Shown in pieces: positions 27,001-33,665 of a stretch of DNA of 40,767 bases. The notes under the pieces are model-generated. The model saw only the letters and a program-made list of their open reading frames with translations, was not told the DNA's origin and did no database searches. Made by a program: the position numbers and the translations under genes. The stretch spans positions 1-40,767 of the forward strand of contig CAZLZD010000040.1 in NCBI GenBank assembly GCA_964563925.1. The letters are read 5' to 3'. The stretch is from JAUILA01 sp964563925. GTDB lineage: Bacteria; Bacteroidota; Bacteroidia; Cytophagales; Cyclobacteriaceae. Positions within the stretch are counted from its first letter, which is position 1, and each line of letters opens with the position of its first letter.

Positions 27001-27449
27001 ACCTTCAGGGAGGTAAGCTTTTTACGGCTGTCCTCGATTACGGGTACCTTAGCGGCTACCGCAATCTTTTTAGCCTCCACCTTGTCGCCGAGTTTATCCA
27101 TGACCGAGGCAACGGGTCCTACAAAAATAATCCCCTCCTCCTGGCAACGACGTACAAAATTTACATTCTCCGAGAGAAACCCGTACCCGGGATGAATGGC
27201 ATCCACATTGTTCCTTTTGGCTACGGAAATAATTTCCTCAATGTCGAGATAGGGTTTGAGCGGATCTTCATCTGCACCAATCTGGTACGCTTCGTCAGAC
27301 TTGTACCGGTGGAGTGAATACCTGTCCTCAAACGTGTAGATCGCAACGGTCCGGATTTTAAGTTCAGTGGCTGCACGCAGAATCCTGATGGCAATCTCAC
27401 CACGGTTTGCAACCATTATTTTGTTTATTTCCCGTAATTCTCTCTTCAT
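24000..27449 (-). CDS. pyc: Pyruvate carboxylase (single-chain, biotin-dependent)
   Basis: A 1149-residue full-length enzyme converting pyruvate, bicarbonate and ATP to oxaloacetate, an anaplerotic step. Domains in order: biotin carboxylase (about 9-470; MVANRGEIAIRI, the ATP-grasp loop AAAGGGGRGMR, EVNPRVQVEHT), carboxyltransferase (about 545-820; FTDTTFRDAHQSLLATRMRT, HTHDTS metal site), the PC allosteric/linker region, and a biotinyl domain ending the protein with EAMKME, where Lys1114 carries biotin. Translation starts at MKRELREINK. A TAACTTTT box (27481-27488) with a TTG 21 nt upstream is a plausible promoter. Transcribed alone. Confidence 0.96.
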   Translation of the reverse strand: MKRELREINKIMVANRGEIAIRILRAATELKIRTVAIYTFEDRYSLHRYKSDEAYQIGADEDPLKPYLDIEEIISVAKRNNVDAIHPGYGFLSENVNFVRRCQEEGIIFVGPVASVMDKLGDKVEAKKIAVAAKVPVIEDSRKKLTSLKVAASEAKRIGYPVMVKAAAGGGGRGMRVVRSEEDLTKSYEEARAEAKKAFGDDTVFLEKYIDNPKHIEVQIMGDNYGNLVHLYERDCSVQRRFQKVVEVAPSVTLKQETRDQLYNYALEITRSVNYNNVGTVEFLVDKEENIYFIEVNPRVQVEHTITEEITGVDIVRSQILIAKGYDLADPRIYIRSQEDVQCNGYAIQCRVTTEDPSNGFQPDYGTIIAYRSASGFGIRLDAGNCYAGVTISPFFDSLLVKVSSWGRTLKGASERLHRALSEFRIRGVQTNIGFVQNVISHPVFYHGDATVNFIADHAELFNMPRRLNRGTRLLNYLAEVAVNGNPNVKKKDSSKIFREPHVPQYDRLGDFPKGSRDRLKEDGHEKFLQWLKKEKKIQFTDTTFRDAHQSLLATRMRTIDMLKVAESYAKNHPEVFSMEMWGGATFDVCMRFLYENPWDRLKLLREAMPNILFQMLLRGSNAVGYKAYPDNLIVQFIEKAAGNGIDIFRIFDSLNWLEAMKVSIRTVRERTDGIAEACICYTGDVLEPDTKYNIQYYTDLARQLEDEGAHILAIKDMAGLLKPNGADALIRALKKAVDLPIHLHTHDTSSIQAATYLKAIDAGVDVVDVAISSMSGLTSQPNFNSLVAALEGHKRAQDTDLRSLNRYATYWEDVREFYYPFESGLKAGTAEVYDHEIPGGQYSNLRPQAEALGLADKFEKVKANYAAVNDLFGDLVKVTPSSKVVGDMALFMTSNDLTTEDILTKGSSLSFPESVVSLFRGELGQPYGGFPKEISKVVLKGEKPFKDRPNKHLDPIDFEKEFKQFQRKFDSYCDDLDFLSYKLYPKVFEEFYTQWLRYGEVWRLPTTAFFYGLRDNQEIFVEIGKGKAIIIKKLYTSPPDEDGMCRVYFEMNGQTRIIEVRDSNFQSDKPSHEKATEEYHVGSPLMGRIAEVRVKKGQKVKENQPLFIIEAMKMESTVNSPREGVVKKVHITAGEMVSQDDLVIELEP

Positions 27450-27480
27450 TCCAGGGGATTTATTTTAATTTAACAGAGCG

Positions 27481-27512
27481 AAAAGTTAAAACATTTCGTT
27501 TCGTTAAACCAA
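27481..27512 (-). promoter_or_regulatory. Probable pyc promoter
   Basis: On the minus strand, TTG (27510-27512) is followed after 21 nt by TAACTTTT (27481-27488), one mismatch from TAnnTTTG, and then by a 31 nt leader to the pyc ATG. This is the best paired -33/-7 arrangement I see in the window. Confidence 0.45.
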
Positions 27513-27535
27513 TGAATTATAGAATTGATTAAACA

Positions 27536-27973
27536 ATGGCAAAGAAGATAATTGTAGTCCTGGCTATTCTTTTTGTGGTAATTCAGTTTTTCCGGATTGA
27601 CAAGGATAATCCGTCATATGCCGCATCAGATGATTTTATGACCGTTGAAAATGCACCGAAAGAAATTCAGGTTATTATGGAAAAGGCCTGTTATGATTGT
27701 CACTCACACCAGACCGAATACCCGTGGTACAGCAATGTGGCCCCGGTTTCCTGGTGGCTCAGGCACCATATCGATGAAGGACGTGAGCACCTGAACTTTT
27801 CAGAGTGGGCCGGCTATGATGCCGAACGCAGGGAACACAAGCTTGAGGAAATGGCAGAAGAAGTGGAGGAAGGTGAAATGCCTCTGAACAGCTATACGTG
27901 GACCCATGCCGGGGCGCGGCTCACTGATGAAGAACGGGAAATGCTGGTGGAGTGGGTAAACACTAAACGATGA
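27536..27973 (+). CDS. Haem-binding domain protein with a single CxxCH site
   Basis: A 145-residue protein. An uncleaved or signal helix (about 4-20, IIVVLAILFVVIQFF) anchors a periplasmic domain carrying CYDCHSHQTEYPWYSNVAPVSWWL, the pattern of the haem-binding domain Haem_bd; C52, C55 and H56 would bind one c-type haem covalently. HHIDEGREHLNFSEW and GEMPLNSYTWTHAGARL are also characteristic. Such proteins are common in Bacteroidota; the partner is not known. The final TGA overlaps the next gene's ATG (ATGA), so the two are translationally coupled. Divergent from pyc. Confidence 0.88.
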   Translation: MAKKIIVVLAILFVVIQFFRIDKDNPSYAASDDFMTVENAPKEIQVIMEKACYDCHSHQTEYPWYSNVAPVSWWLRHHIDEGREHLNFSEWAGYDAERREHKLEEMAEEVEEGEMPLNSYTWTHAGARLTDEEREMLVEWVNTKR

Positions 27974-28536
27974 ACGAAGAGCAATTTAAGGATATACCGC
28001 AGGAATTCTATTCCTTTGAAACCAACTCCCCCTTCACCACCTGCATTGAATGCGAATGCAACCTGATGAACAAGGAGTATTTCATCGAGAAGGCCTTCAA
28101 AACGTATCCCGGTTTTAAGGCCGTGGATGTGATTTTCGAGCTTGCCATTTGTGCCGATTGTGCCGAGACACTGCGAAAAACCATGTCCGAAGAATCAATG
28201 GTCAAAATGGCGGATTTCCTCCAGCGCAGAACCAATACCAGCAGGCGCATACAGGTAATGCAGGAGTACCCCGATGATCCCGGAAAGTGGACCGAGCATT
28301 GTATGGTTTCCGGCCAGTCCCGTACGGATGTGACTGAATATCAGCTATACGCTCATTGCCAGGGCACCCAGCTCATCCTTGACCTGATGCCTTACATGAT
28401 TTCCGGATCGGTACTTGATGAAATGAGTGACTTGTTGTCCAATAAGACGCTTGGAGAAATGGACGATTTTATGGGCCGTCATTTCGGACCTCCGTCGATG
28501 GCCAGGGACCTCCCCCGACGCACCATCCTGGTGTAG
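27970..28536 (+). CDS. Cysteine-rich protein of unknown function, coupled to the haem-binding protein
   Basis: A 188-residue soluble protein with no signal peptide. Two cysteine clusters, TCIECEC (C25, C28, C30) and CADC (C61, C64), 33 residues apart, probably bind zinc or another metal. Further cysteines and histidines (EHCMVSG, YAHCQGTQ) lie in the middle, and the C-terminal part contains helical LLSNKTLGEMDDFMGRHFGPP. I do not recognise the family. Its start overlaps the stop of the haem-binding gene, implying stoichiometric expression. Confidence 0.75.
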   Translation: MNEEQFKDIPQEFYSFETNSPFTTCIECECNLMNKEYFIEKAFKTYPGFKAVDVIFELAICADCAETLRKTMSEESMVKMADFLQRRTNTSRRIQVMQEYPDDPGKWTEHCMVSGQSRTDVTEYQLYAHCQGTQLILDLMPYMISGSVLDEMSDLLSNKTLGEMDDFMGRHFGPPSMARDLPRRTILV

Positions 28537-28553
28537 CGTAATGATCCGTCCGT

Positions 28554-28569
28554 GGGCAATTAATTGCCC
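28554..28569. repeat. Perfect 16-bp palindrome
   Basis: GGGCAATTAATTGCCC is fully self-complementary and lies 17 bp after the stop of the cysteine-rich gene and 109 bp before the DUF1328 ATG. No T-tract follows, so it is more like a dimeric regulator site than a terminator. Otherwise this 142 bp spacer shows nothing clear. Confidence 0.5.
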
Positions 28570-28678
28570 GTTGCTGACCGGAATACCGCCGAAAAAGCCG
28601 CTTCAACTGATTATTAGCCTGATTCTTACAGGTGGCCTCAGATTTTCATTACCAGAGGTGAATCAAACAAAACCAATT

Positions 28679-28840
28679 ATGCTTAAATGGACAATCATAT
28701 TTCTGGTCATTGCACTTATTGCGGCTGTTTTCGGCTTTGGAGGTATCGCAGCCGGCGCCGCTGATATTGCCGAGATTCTGTTTTACATTTTCATTGTGCT
28801 CTTCGTGATCTCATTGATCATGCGGCTGGCAAGGAGGTAA
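28679..28840 (+). CDS. DUF1328 (YtjA-like) small membrane protein
   Basis: A 53-residue protein, MLKWTIIFLVIALIAAVFGF...FVISLIMRLARR, with two hydrophobic helices separated by the GGIAAGAADIAEILF segment. This is the conserved pattern of the DUF1328/YtjA family, which is about this length. The same frame is open far upstream to 28427, but those residues overlap the preceding gene and are not part of the protein. Function unknown; relatives are often linked to stress. A strong terminator follows 6 bp after the stop. Confidence 0.88.
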   Translation: MLKWTIIFLVIALIAAVFGFGGIAAGAADIAEILFYIFIVLFVISLIMRLARR

Positions 28841-28848
28841 TACTCCAT

Positions 28849-28881
28849 AAAAAAACCCCGGCACACGTACCGGGGTTATTC
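28849..28881. terminator. Bidirectional intrinsic terminator between DUF1328 and the cysteine synthase gene
   Basis: AACCCCGG (28854-28861) and CCGGGGTT (28870-28877) form a perfect 8 bp GC-rich stem with an 8 nt loop. The seven-A run at 28849-28855 gives a T-tract on the minus strand, the direction of the cysteine synthase gene; TTATT follows on the plus strand. Confidence 0.85.
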
Positions 28882-28942
28882 ACTTAAAACTTACTTAACT
28901 TGTTATCAACCGTTTTAATTGAAACAAGGATCATGCCAAAAT

Positions 28943-30313
28943 CTAGCCCGACATGGCCATCAGAATATCGTGCTGAGTAATAATGTGCACCTCGTTTTTT
29001 TCATCCCTGACGAGCACTGCCTTATTTTCCTTGTTGATCATACTGGACAATACATCCAGCGTATTATCCATCGCCACGAAAGGTATCGGATCATCCATGA
29101 GTTCACCCACCGGTTTGTCTTTATTAGCCGGCTCATTCAGCAGGTGCTCAAGTAATTTGCCCGTACTGATGCTGCCCACATACTCCTTTCCATCACAAAC
29201 AGGTACCTGGTCGATCCCTTTCTGATTGAGCATGCGGATAACTTCTCCGACGGCGGTCTTCCTGTTCACAGTGAACAGACTGTCCTGTCCGTTGCGCGAA
29301 TGGACAATATCCTTTGCCGAAGCAAATTCACGTTCTTCCAGGAAGCCGTGATCCTTCATCCAGTTGTCATTATAGATTTTCGCAAGGTAGCGGGTACCAT
29401 GGTCCGGGAGAATAATGACCATCATATCGTCTTCCTTAAGGTTTTCCCGGGCGTATTCCAGGGCACCATGCACGGCCGAGCCACAGCTCCAGCCTACAAA
29501 CAACCCCTCTTCCCGGGCAAGGCGACGGGTCATGACCGCACCGTCCTTGTCCGTCACTTTCACGAAATGATCAATGAGGTCAAAATCAACATTGGAAGGG
29601 AGAATATCCTCACCGATTCCTTCGGTCAGGTATGGATATACTTCCTGCTCATCGAATACGCCTGTTTCTTTATATTTCTTGAACACGGAACCATAGGTGT
29701 CAATACCCACTGAAATCACCGAAGGATTCTGCTCTTTAAGGTACCTGGCGGTACCGCACATCGATCCGCCTGTTCCTACCCCGGCTGCCAAATAGGTTAT
29801 TTTACCCTCTGACTGTTCCCAAATTTCCGGACCGGTGGTTTCGTAATGAGCCTCTGTGTTGGACAGGTTATCATACTGGTTGGGGTAAAACGAATTGGGT
29901 ATATCGCGGTTCAGCTTTTTCGCCACTGAATAATAGGAACGCGGGTCTTCGGGCGACACGTTGGTCGGACACACGATCACTTCTGCCCCTACTGCCCGAA
30001 GGATGTCAATCTTTTCCTGTGACTGTTTGTCGGCCAGCGTAAAAATGCATTTGTAACCTTTGGAAATTGCAGTCAGGGCCAGTCCCATCCCTGTATTCCC
30101 TGAAGTTCCCTCGATGATCGTTCCTCCCGGCTTGAGTTTACCTTCCTTTTCTGCATCCTCAATCATTTTGAGCGCCATCCGGTCCTTCATGGAGTTACCC
30201 GGATTGAAATATTCAACTTTTGCCAGTATCGTTCCCTTGATCCCCTTGGTTACACTGTTCAGCTTCACCAGCGGGGTATTGCCTATCGTCTCGATTATTG
30301 AATTATAATACAT
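28943..30313 (-). CDS. PLP-dependent cystathionine beta-synthase / cysteine synthase with CBS domain pair
   Basis: A 456-residue enzyme. The fold-II PLP core (about 1-330) contains TPLVKLN, NSMKDR with the PLP lysine K43, the EGTSGNTGMG substrate loop and the GTGGSMCG phosphate loop. Two CBS domains (about 335-456) follow, as in eukaryotic cystathionine beta-synthase; they usually sense adenosyl ligands. The reaction is serine or acetylserine plus homocysteine or sulfide; which one cannot be read from sequence alone. The ATG at 30313 (MYYNSIIETIGN) is preferred: a longer frame starting from TTG at 30337 would begin within the TAATTTTG promoter box. Transcribed alone. Confidence 0.9.
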   Translation of the reverse strand: MYYNSIIETIGNTPLVKLNSVTKGIKGTILAKVEYFNPGNSMKDRMALKMIEDAEKEGKLKPGGTIIEGTSGNTGMGLALTAISKGYKCIFTLADKQSQEKIDILRAVGAEVIVCPTNVSPEDPRSYYSVAKKLNRDIPNSFYPNQYDNLSNTEAHYETTGPEIWEQSEGKITYLAAGVGTGGSMCGTARYLKEQNPSVISVGIDTYGSVFKKYKETGVFDEQEVYPYLTEGIGEDILPSNVDFDLIDHFVKVTDKDGAVMTRRLAREEGLFVGWSCGSAVHGALEYARENLKEDDMMVIILPDHGTRYLAKIYNDNWMKDHGFLEEREFASAKDIVHSRNGQDSLFTVNRKTAVGEVIRMLNQKGIDQVPVCDGKEYVGSISTGKLLEHLLNEPANKDKPVGELMDDPIPFVAMDNTLDVLSSMINKENKAVLVRDEKNEVHIITQHDILMAMSG

Positions 30314-30334
30314 GGTTATGTTAGTATGGATACA

Positions 30335-30342
30335 CAAAATTA
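30335..30342 (-). promoter_or_regulatory. Bacteroidota -7 box for the cystathionine synthase gene
   Basis: Minus-strand TAATTTTG, an exact TAnnTTTG, 21 nt before the ATG at 30313. It shows that this gene has its own promoter after pyrB. Confidence 0.6.
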
Positions 30343-30380
30343 CAAAGATTCCATGGGAAAATTGGCCGTCAGGCTAACAA

Positions 30381-31310
30381 CTATGAACCCTGTACGCCCG
30401 CGAGCAGGTACAGGACTGCCATCCTGACTGCCACCCCGTTCTCTACCTGCTCCAGGATGATGGAGTGGTCAGAATCGGCCACATCACTATTAAGTTCCAC
30501 CCCTCGGTTTATCGGGCCGGGATGCATGATGGTGATCTCCTTGTCCAGGGAATCAAGCATTTTTTTATTAATGCCATAGTAGAGGGAATATTCCCTGAGG
30601 CTGGGAAAATATTTGATTTGCTGGCGTTCAAGCTGAATCCTGAGCACGTTGGCCACGTCGCACCATTGCAGGGCCTTCCTCACATCCAGCTCCACCTTGA
30701 CGCCCAGCTCGTGAATATGCTTTGGAAGAAGGGTATTCGGCCCGCAGACCATCACCTCCGCGCCCAGCTTTTTAAGTGCAAATATATTGGAAATAGCCAC
30801 CCGGGAATGAAGGATATCCCCGATGATGGCCACCTTGAGCTTATCCAGGCTCCCAAATTTCTGGTGGATCGAAAAGGTATCGAGCAATGCCTGGGTAGGG
30901 TGTTCATGGGTTCCATCGCCGGCATTCACAATGTTGGCATCAATGTGCCTTGACAGGAAATGAGGGGCACCCGGGCTGCTGTGACGCATCACTACCATAT
31001 CCACTTTCATGGCCAGTATATTGTTGACCGTATCCAGCAGGGTTTCCCCTTTTTTTACCGAGCTCGATGAAGAACTGAAATTGATCACATCTGCTGAAAG
31101 GCGCTTCTCAGCCAGCTCGAAGGACAGCCGGGTACGCGTCGAATTCTCAAAGAAAATGTTGGCAATGGTAATATCCCTGAGGGAGGGCACTTTCTTAATA
31201 GGGCGGTTGATGACGTCCTTAAAACTACGTGCGGTCTTAAAAATCAAGTCAATATCATCACGCGTGATGTCTTTTATTCCAAGCAGGTGTTTTTGACTTA
31301 ATCTCGACAT
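30381..31310 (-). CDS. pyrB: Aspartate carbamoyltransferase catalytic chain
   Basis: A 309-residue enzyme joining carbamoyl phosphate and aspartate in the second step of pyrimidine synthesis. Family motifs are intact: FFENSTRTR (S57-T-R-T60) for carbamoyl phosphate, the KKGETL loop, MRHSSPGAPH, HEHPTQALLDTF (137-146) and the late HPGPINRGVEL. The length is that of a stand-alone catalytic chain; no regulatory chain pyrI is nearby. It follows pyrR by 8 bp and is presumably co-transcribed with it. A dihydroorotase-like protein without metal ligands is encoded at 14321-15583 and could be a structural partner, as in other bacteria (inference). Confidence 0.96.
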   Translation of the reverse strand: MSRLSQKHLLGIKDITRDDIDLIFKTARSFKDVINRPIKKVPSLRDITIANIFFENSTRTRLSFELAEKRLSADVINFSSSSSSVKKGETLLDTVNNILAMKVDMVVMRHSSPGAPHFLSRHIDANIVNAGDGTHEHPTQALLDTFSIHQKFGSLDKLKVAIIGDILHSRVAISNIFALKKLGAEVMVCGPNTLLPKHIHELGVKVELDVRKALQWCDVANVLRIQLERQQIKYFPSLREYSLYYGINKKMLDSLDKEITIMHPGPINRGVELNSDVADSDHSIILEQVENGVAVRMAVLYLLAGVQGS

Positions 31311-31318
31311 AGTTTAAT

Positions 31319-31861
31319 TTATTCCTTATTTACCAGCCATATTTTATTGGCCTTGTCCCCCCTTCCGGTTAATTCGACCAACACCCGCTGCGAATCCATT
31401 GTATTAACATTCCGGCCAATGTAGTCTGCCTCAATTGGCAGCTGGCGCGAATATCTCCGGTTTACGAGCACCAGAAGTTCCACCTTTTTCGGACGACCGA
31501 ATGATATCATGGCATCCAGCGCAGCCCTTACCGAGCGGCCGGTGTACAACACATCATCGATGAGGATTACATTTTTATCTTCAATGATAAAGGGTACGCG
31601 CGTTGCGTTGGCCTGAACCGGCGTTTCCCTCCGGCGAAAGTCATCCCGGTGAAAGGTAGTATCCAGGTATCCGAGCGGGATATCTGTACCAAGTTCCTTC
31701 TGAAGACGTTCCCTGATAAGTTCTGCGAGGTGAATCCCCCGGGGCTGAAGCCCCAGTAGGACGGAATCTTCGAAATTGCGGTGATTTTCCAGCAATTCCT
31801 GACAAAGCCGGTTGACGGTTATATCCAGGAGGGTAGAATCAAGTATCAGTTTTTTCTGCAT
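31319..31861 (-). CDS. pyrR: PyrR bifunctional regulator / uracil phosphoribosyltransferase
   Basis: A 180-residue type I phosphoribosyltransferase. The PRPP motif VILIDDVLYTGRSVRA (about 98-113), GLQPRGIHLAELI and the flexible loop HRDDFRRRETP match PyrR, which in Gram-positive bacteria attenuates pyr operons by binding leader RNA. Here the promoter box TATATTTG (31876-31883) leaves a leader of about 14 nt or less, and the 8 bp to pyrB holds no attenuator, so classical PyrR attenuation of this unit looks impossible; it may act as an enzyme or elsewhere. The ATG at 31861 is preferred over an in-frame TTG at 31867. Confidence 0.9.
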   Translation of the reverse strand: MQKKLILDSTLLDITVNRLCQELLENHRNFEDSVLLGLQPRGIHLAELIRERLQKELGTDIPLGYLDTTFHRDDFRRRETPVQANATRVPFIIEDKNVILIDDVLYTGRSVRAALDAMISFGRPKKVELLVLVNRRYSRQLPIEADYIGRNVNTMDSQRVLVELTGRGDKANKIWLVNKE

Positions 31862-31875
31862 AACCAAGCCTGACG

Positions 31876-31883
31876 CAAATATA
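31876..31883 (-). promoter_or_regulatory. Bacteroidota -7 box for pyrR-pyrB
   Basis: Minus-strand TATATTTG fits TAnnTTTG exactly, 14 nt before the pyrR ATG, inside the 60 bp gap after the secreted coiled-coil gene. Confidence 0.55.
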
Positions 31884-31921
31884 GGTAAAACTTTGATTCC
31901 CTTATTTGCGACACGTCAATT

Positions 31922-32917
31922 TCATGGGACCTGGATGGCCAGAAAATTGGAGCTGGCCTCGTTCCAGCGGTGGAGGACTTCCACACGCTCCTTATTAAGC
32001 TTTTCATTGATGGCATTCAGGTGGCTGCCTGCCGCATTTATTTCACGTACGAGGGCATTATAAGCGTCGGCGTTACGGGCTCCTTCTTTCCTCGCGGCCT
32101 TGAGGTCTTCCAGCTTCGCCAGCTTTTCATAGTACTCCGCAATTACCTTCAGCTCATTGTCTGCTTCCTCCTTATAAAATTCCAGGCAGGCCAGGGCAGC
32201 TCCATACAATTTCTTGTCTCCCTTAAAGCCCCCTGCCCTTTTCACCTCACGGATGCCCTCACCGGCATAGGCAGAAAGCAGCTCCAGGGAAGAGTTGATT
32301 TGTATTGGGTTTTGTTCCTCAATGGTCCTGAAAACCAGCAGTTCCTGGCTGTATGCTTTATAAAATGCGAGGTAAATTGAATTATAATAGGAGAATAATT
32401 CATTCATCTCGATCAGGCGCCGTGCAAACCGGTCATCCCGGCTCACCAGCCTTATTCCGTATTTACTGGCAAACCGCTCTTCTTCCTTCCGTAAGGTGGC
32501 AGCCAGTCGTCCCAGCCGTCGATAGGCTTTCTCCTGCGCATAAAGAAACTCATCAAGCTCTTCGAACGTCCGTTCACCCAGGTTTTGCAGGTCGGCCAGC
32601 CGGGTGTAATCTTCACTGACCATCTGCCGGTTAAGGGCCAGAAACATAAGTACCGAATCTTTCAATGCACGCTCACCCCGGTAGGGCCTGATGTCCATGA
32701 TCCTTTCCTCTGCTTCCTGAATATTATCCAGCAACCGCGCTTTTTCCCTGCTGTAATCTCCGCCTTCCACTACCGCCCGGGCATATTGCCACTGCGACCG
32801 CACCACCTGCTCATACTCATCCGATAATTCCTTAAGGTAGGTCAGGGCCTCCTCCTGGGCCTGGCACAGAAAGCCGGGAAGGACGGTCAGCAACACAATG
32901 ATCCACACTTTACGCAT
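31922..32917 (-). CDS. Secreted coiled-coil protein of unknown function
   Basis: A 331-residue protein with a signal peptide (MRKVWIIVLLTVLPGFLCQAQ, cleavage near residue 21). The mature chain is almost entirely helical and highly charged, with heptad-like stretches (LSDEYEQVVRSQWQYARAVVEGG, EKARLLDNIQEAEERIMDI, KVIAEYYEKLAKLEDLKAARKEG, LNAINEKLNKERVEVLHRW). I recognise no domain; a periplasmic scaffold or chaperone-like role is conceivable but unsupported. Encoded just upstream of pyrR on the same strand, 60 bp away, but pyrR has its own promoter box. A near-match TATTTTTA lies 4 nt before the ATG. Confidence 0.78.
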   Translation of the reverse strand: MRKVWIIVLLTVLPGFLCQAQEEALTYLKELSDEYEQVVRSQWQYARAVVEGGDYSREKARLLDNIQEAEERIMDIRPYRGERALKDSVLMFLALNRQMVSEDYTRLADLQNLGERTFEELDEFLYAQEKAYRRLGRLAATLRKEEERFASKYGIRLVSRDDRFARRLIEMNELFSYYNSIYLAFYKAYSQELLVFRTIEEQNPIQINSSLELLSAYAGEGIREVKRAGGFKGDKKLYGAALACLEFYKEEADNELKVIAEYYEKLAKLEDLKAARKEGARNADAYNALVREINAAGSHLNAINEKLNKERVEVLHRWNEASSNFLAIQVP

Positions 32918-32992
32918 GGTCTAAAAATACCCAATAAATTTAATAGTGGAAATCAAGGAGGATGAGCCGGTGATTTTTCACTAATTTTAACT

Positions 32993-33529
32993 ATGGATCT
33001 CGAATTACTGAAATACCCGGTAGGCAAATATACTCCGCCTCGCCCCATTGAAACCGAGCATATTGTGAAATGGAGGGGGATTATTGAAAAATTTCCGGAG
33101 AAACTGGAGAATGAACTGCGGGAACTGACTGATGAAGAGCTAACCTGGCAATACCGTCCGGAAGGATGGAACATCCGGCAGGTGGTACACCATTGTGCTG
33201 ACAGCCACATGAACGCCTTTGTGCGATTCAAACTTGCCCTCACAGAAAATACTCCCACCATATTGCCCTATAACCAGAAGGCCTGGGCCCGGACAGCAGA
33301 TGTGGAAAATTCAGCTGTCGCCGATTCGCTGATGATCCTGAAAGGCCTCCACAGCCGCTGGAGTCAGCTCATGGCAGGTATGAAGGAGAATGATTATAAA
33401 GCGTCCTATATTCACCCCGAACACAGCCAGGCATTCACCCTGGACCAGGTAACCGGGCTCTATGCGTGGCACTGCAGTCACCACCTTGCACATATCCGGC
33501 AGGCCATACACTACAAAGGCTCTTTCTGA
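32993..33529 (+). CDS. DinB-fold metal-dependent protein, YfiT/BstA (bacillithiol transferase) type
   Basis: A 178-residue cytoplasmic four-helix-bundle protein. The opening segment LKYPVGKYTPP, WNIRQVVHHCADSHMNAF and the late WHCSHHLAHIRQAI are those of the YfiT/BstA family. His67, His160 and His164 form the expected three-histidine metal site. BstA-type enzymes attach bacillithiol to electrophiles, and Bacteroidota often use this thiol, so a detoxification role is plausible. A TAATTTTA sequence (32982-32989) lies 3 nt before the ATG. The following 136 bp to the IcmF stop show no clear terminator. Confidence 0.88.
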   Translation: MDLELLKYPVGKYTPPRPIETEHIVKWRGIIEKFPEKLENELRELTDEELTWQYRPEGWNIRQVVHHCADSHMNAFVRFKLALTENTPTILPYNQKAWARTADVENSAVADSLMILKGLHSRWSQLMAGMKENDYKASYIHPEHSQAFTLDQVTGLYAWHCSHHLAHIRQAIHYKGSF

Positions 33530-33665
33530 TTTCAGGCTGACATTGTGGTTTTAACGGCAGCGGCATGCACGGTACTGTTCACACCCTATGCCCGGTCCTG
33601 CATGCGCCACCCGGCATCACCTGTATCCTGCTCTATGCTGTATGCGCCAAACGGTATGCTTTTAT

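Noticed and set aside
30362..30379. Possible hairpin TTAGCC/GGCCAA with TTTT after pyrB (minus strand)
   Set aside because: Short stem with an internal mismatch; too weak to call a terminator.
33530..33665. Spacer between the DinB gene and icmF, with repeated GCATGC and TATGC words, examined for a terminator
   Set aside because: No stem longer than a few pairs and no T-tract; left as featureless spacer.
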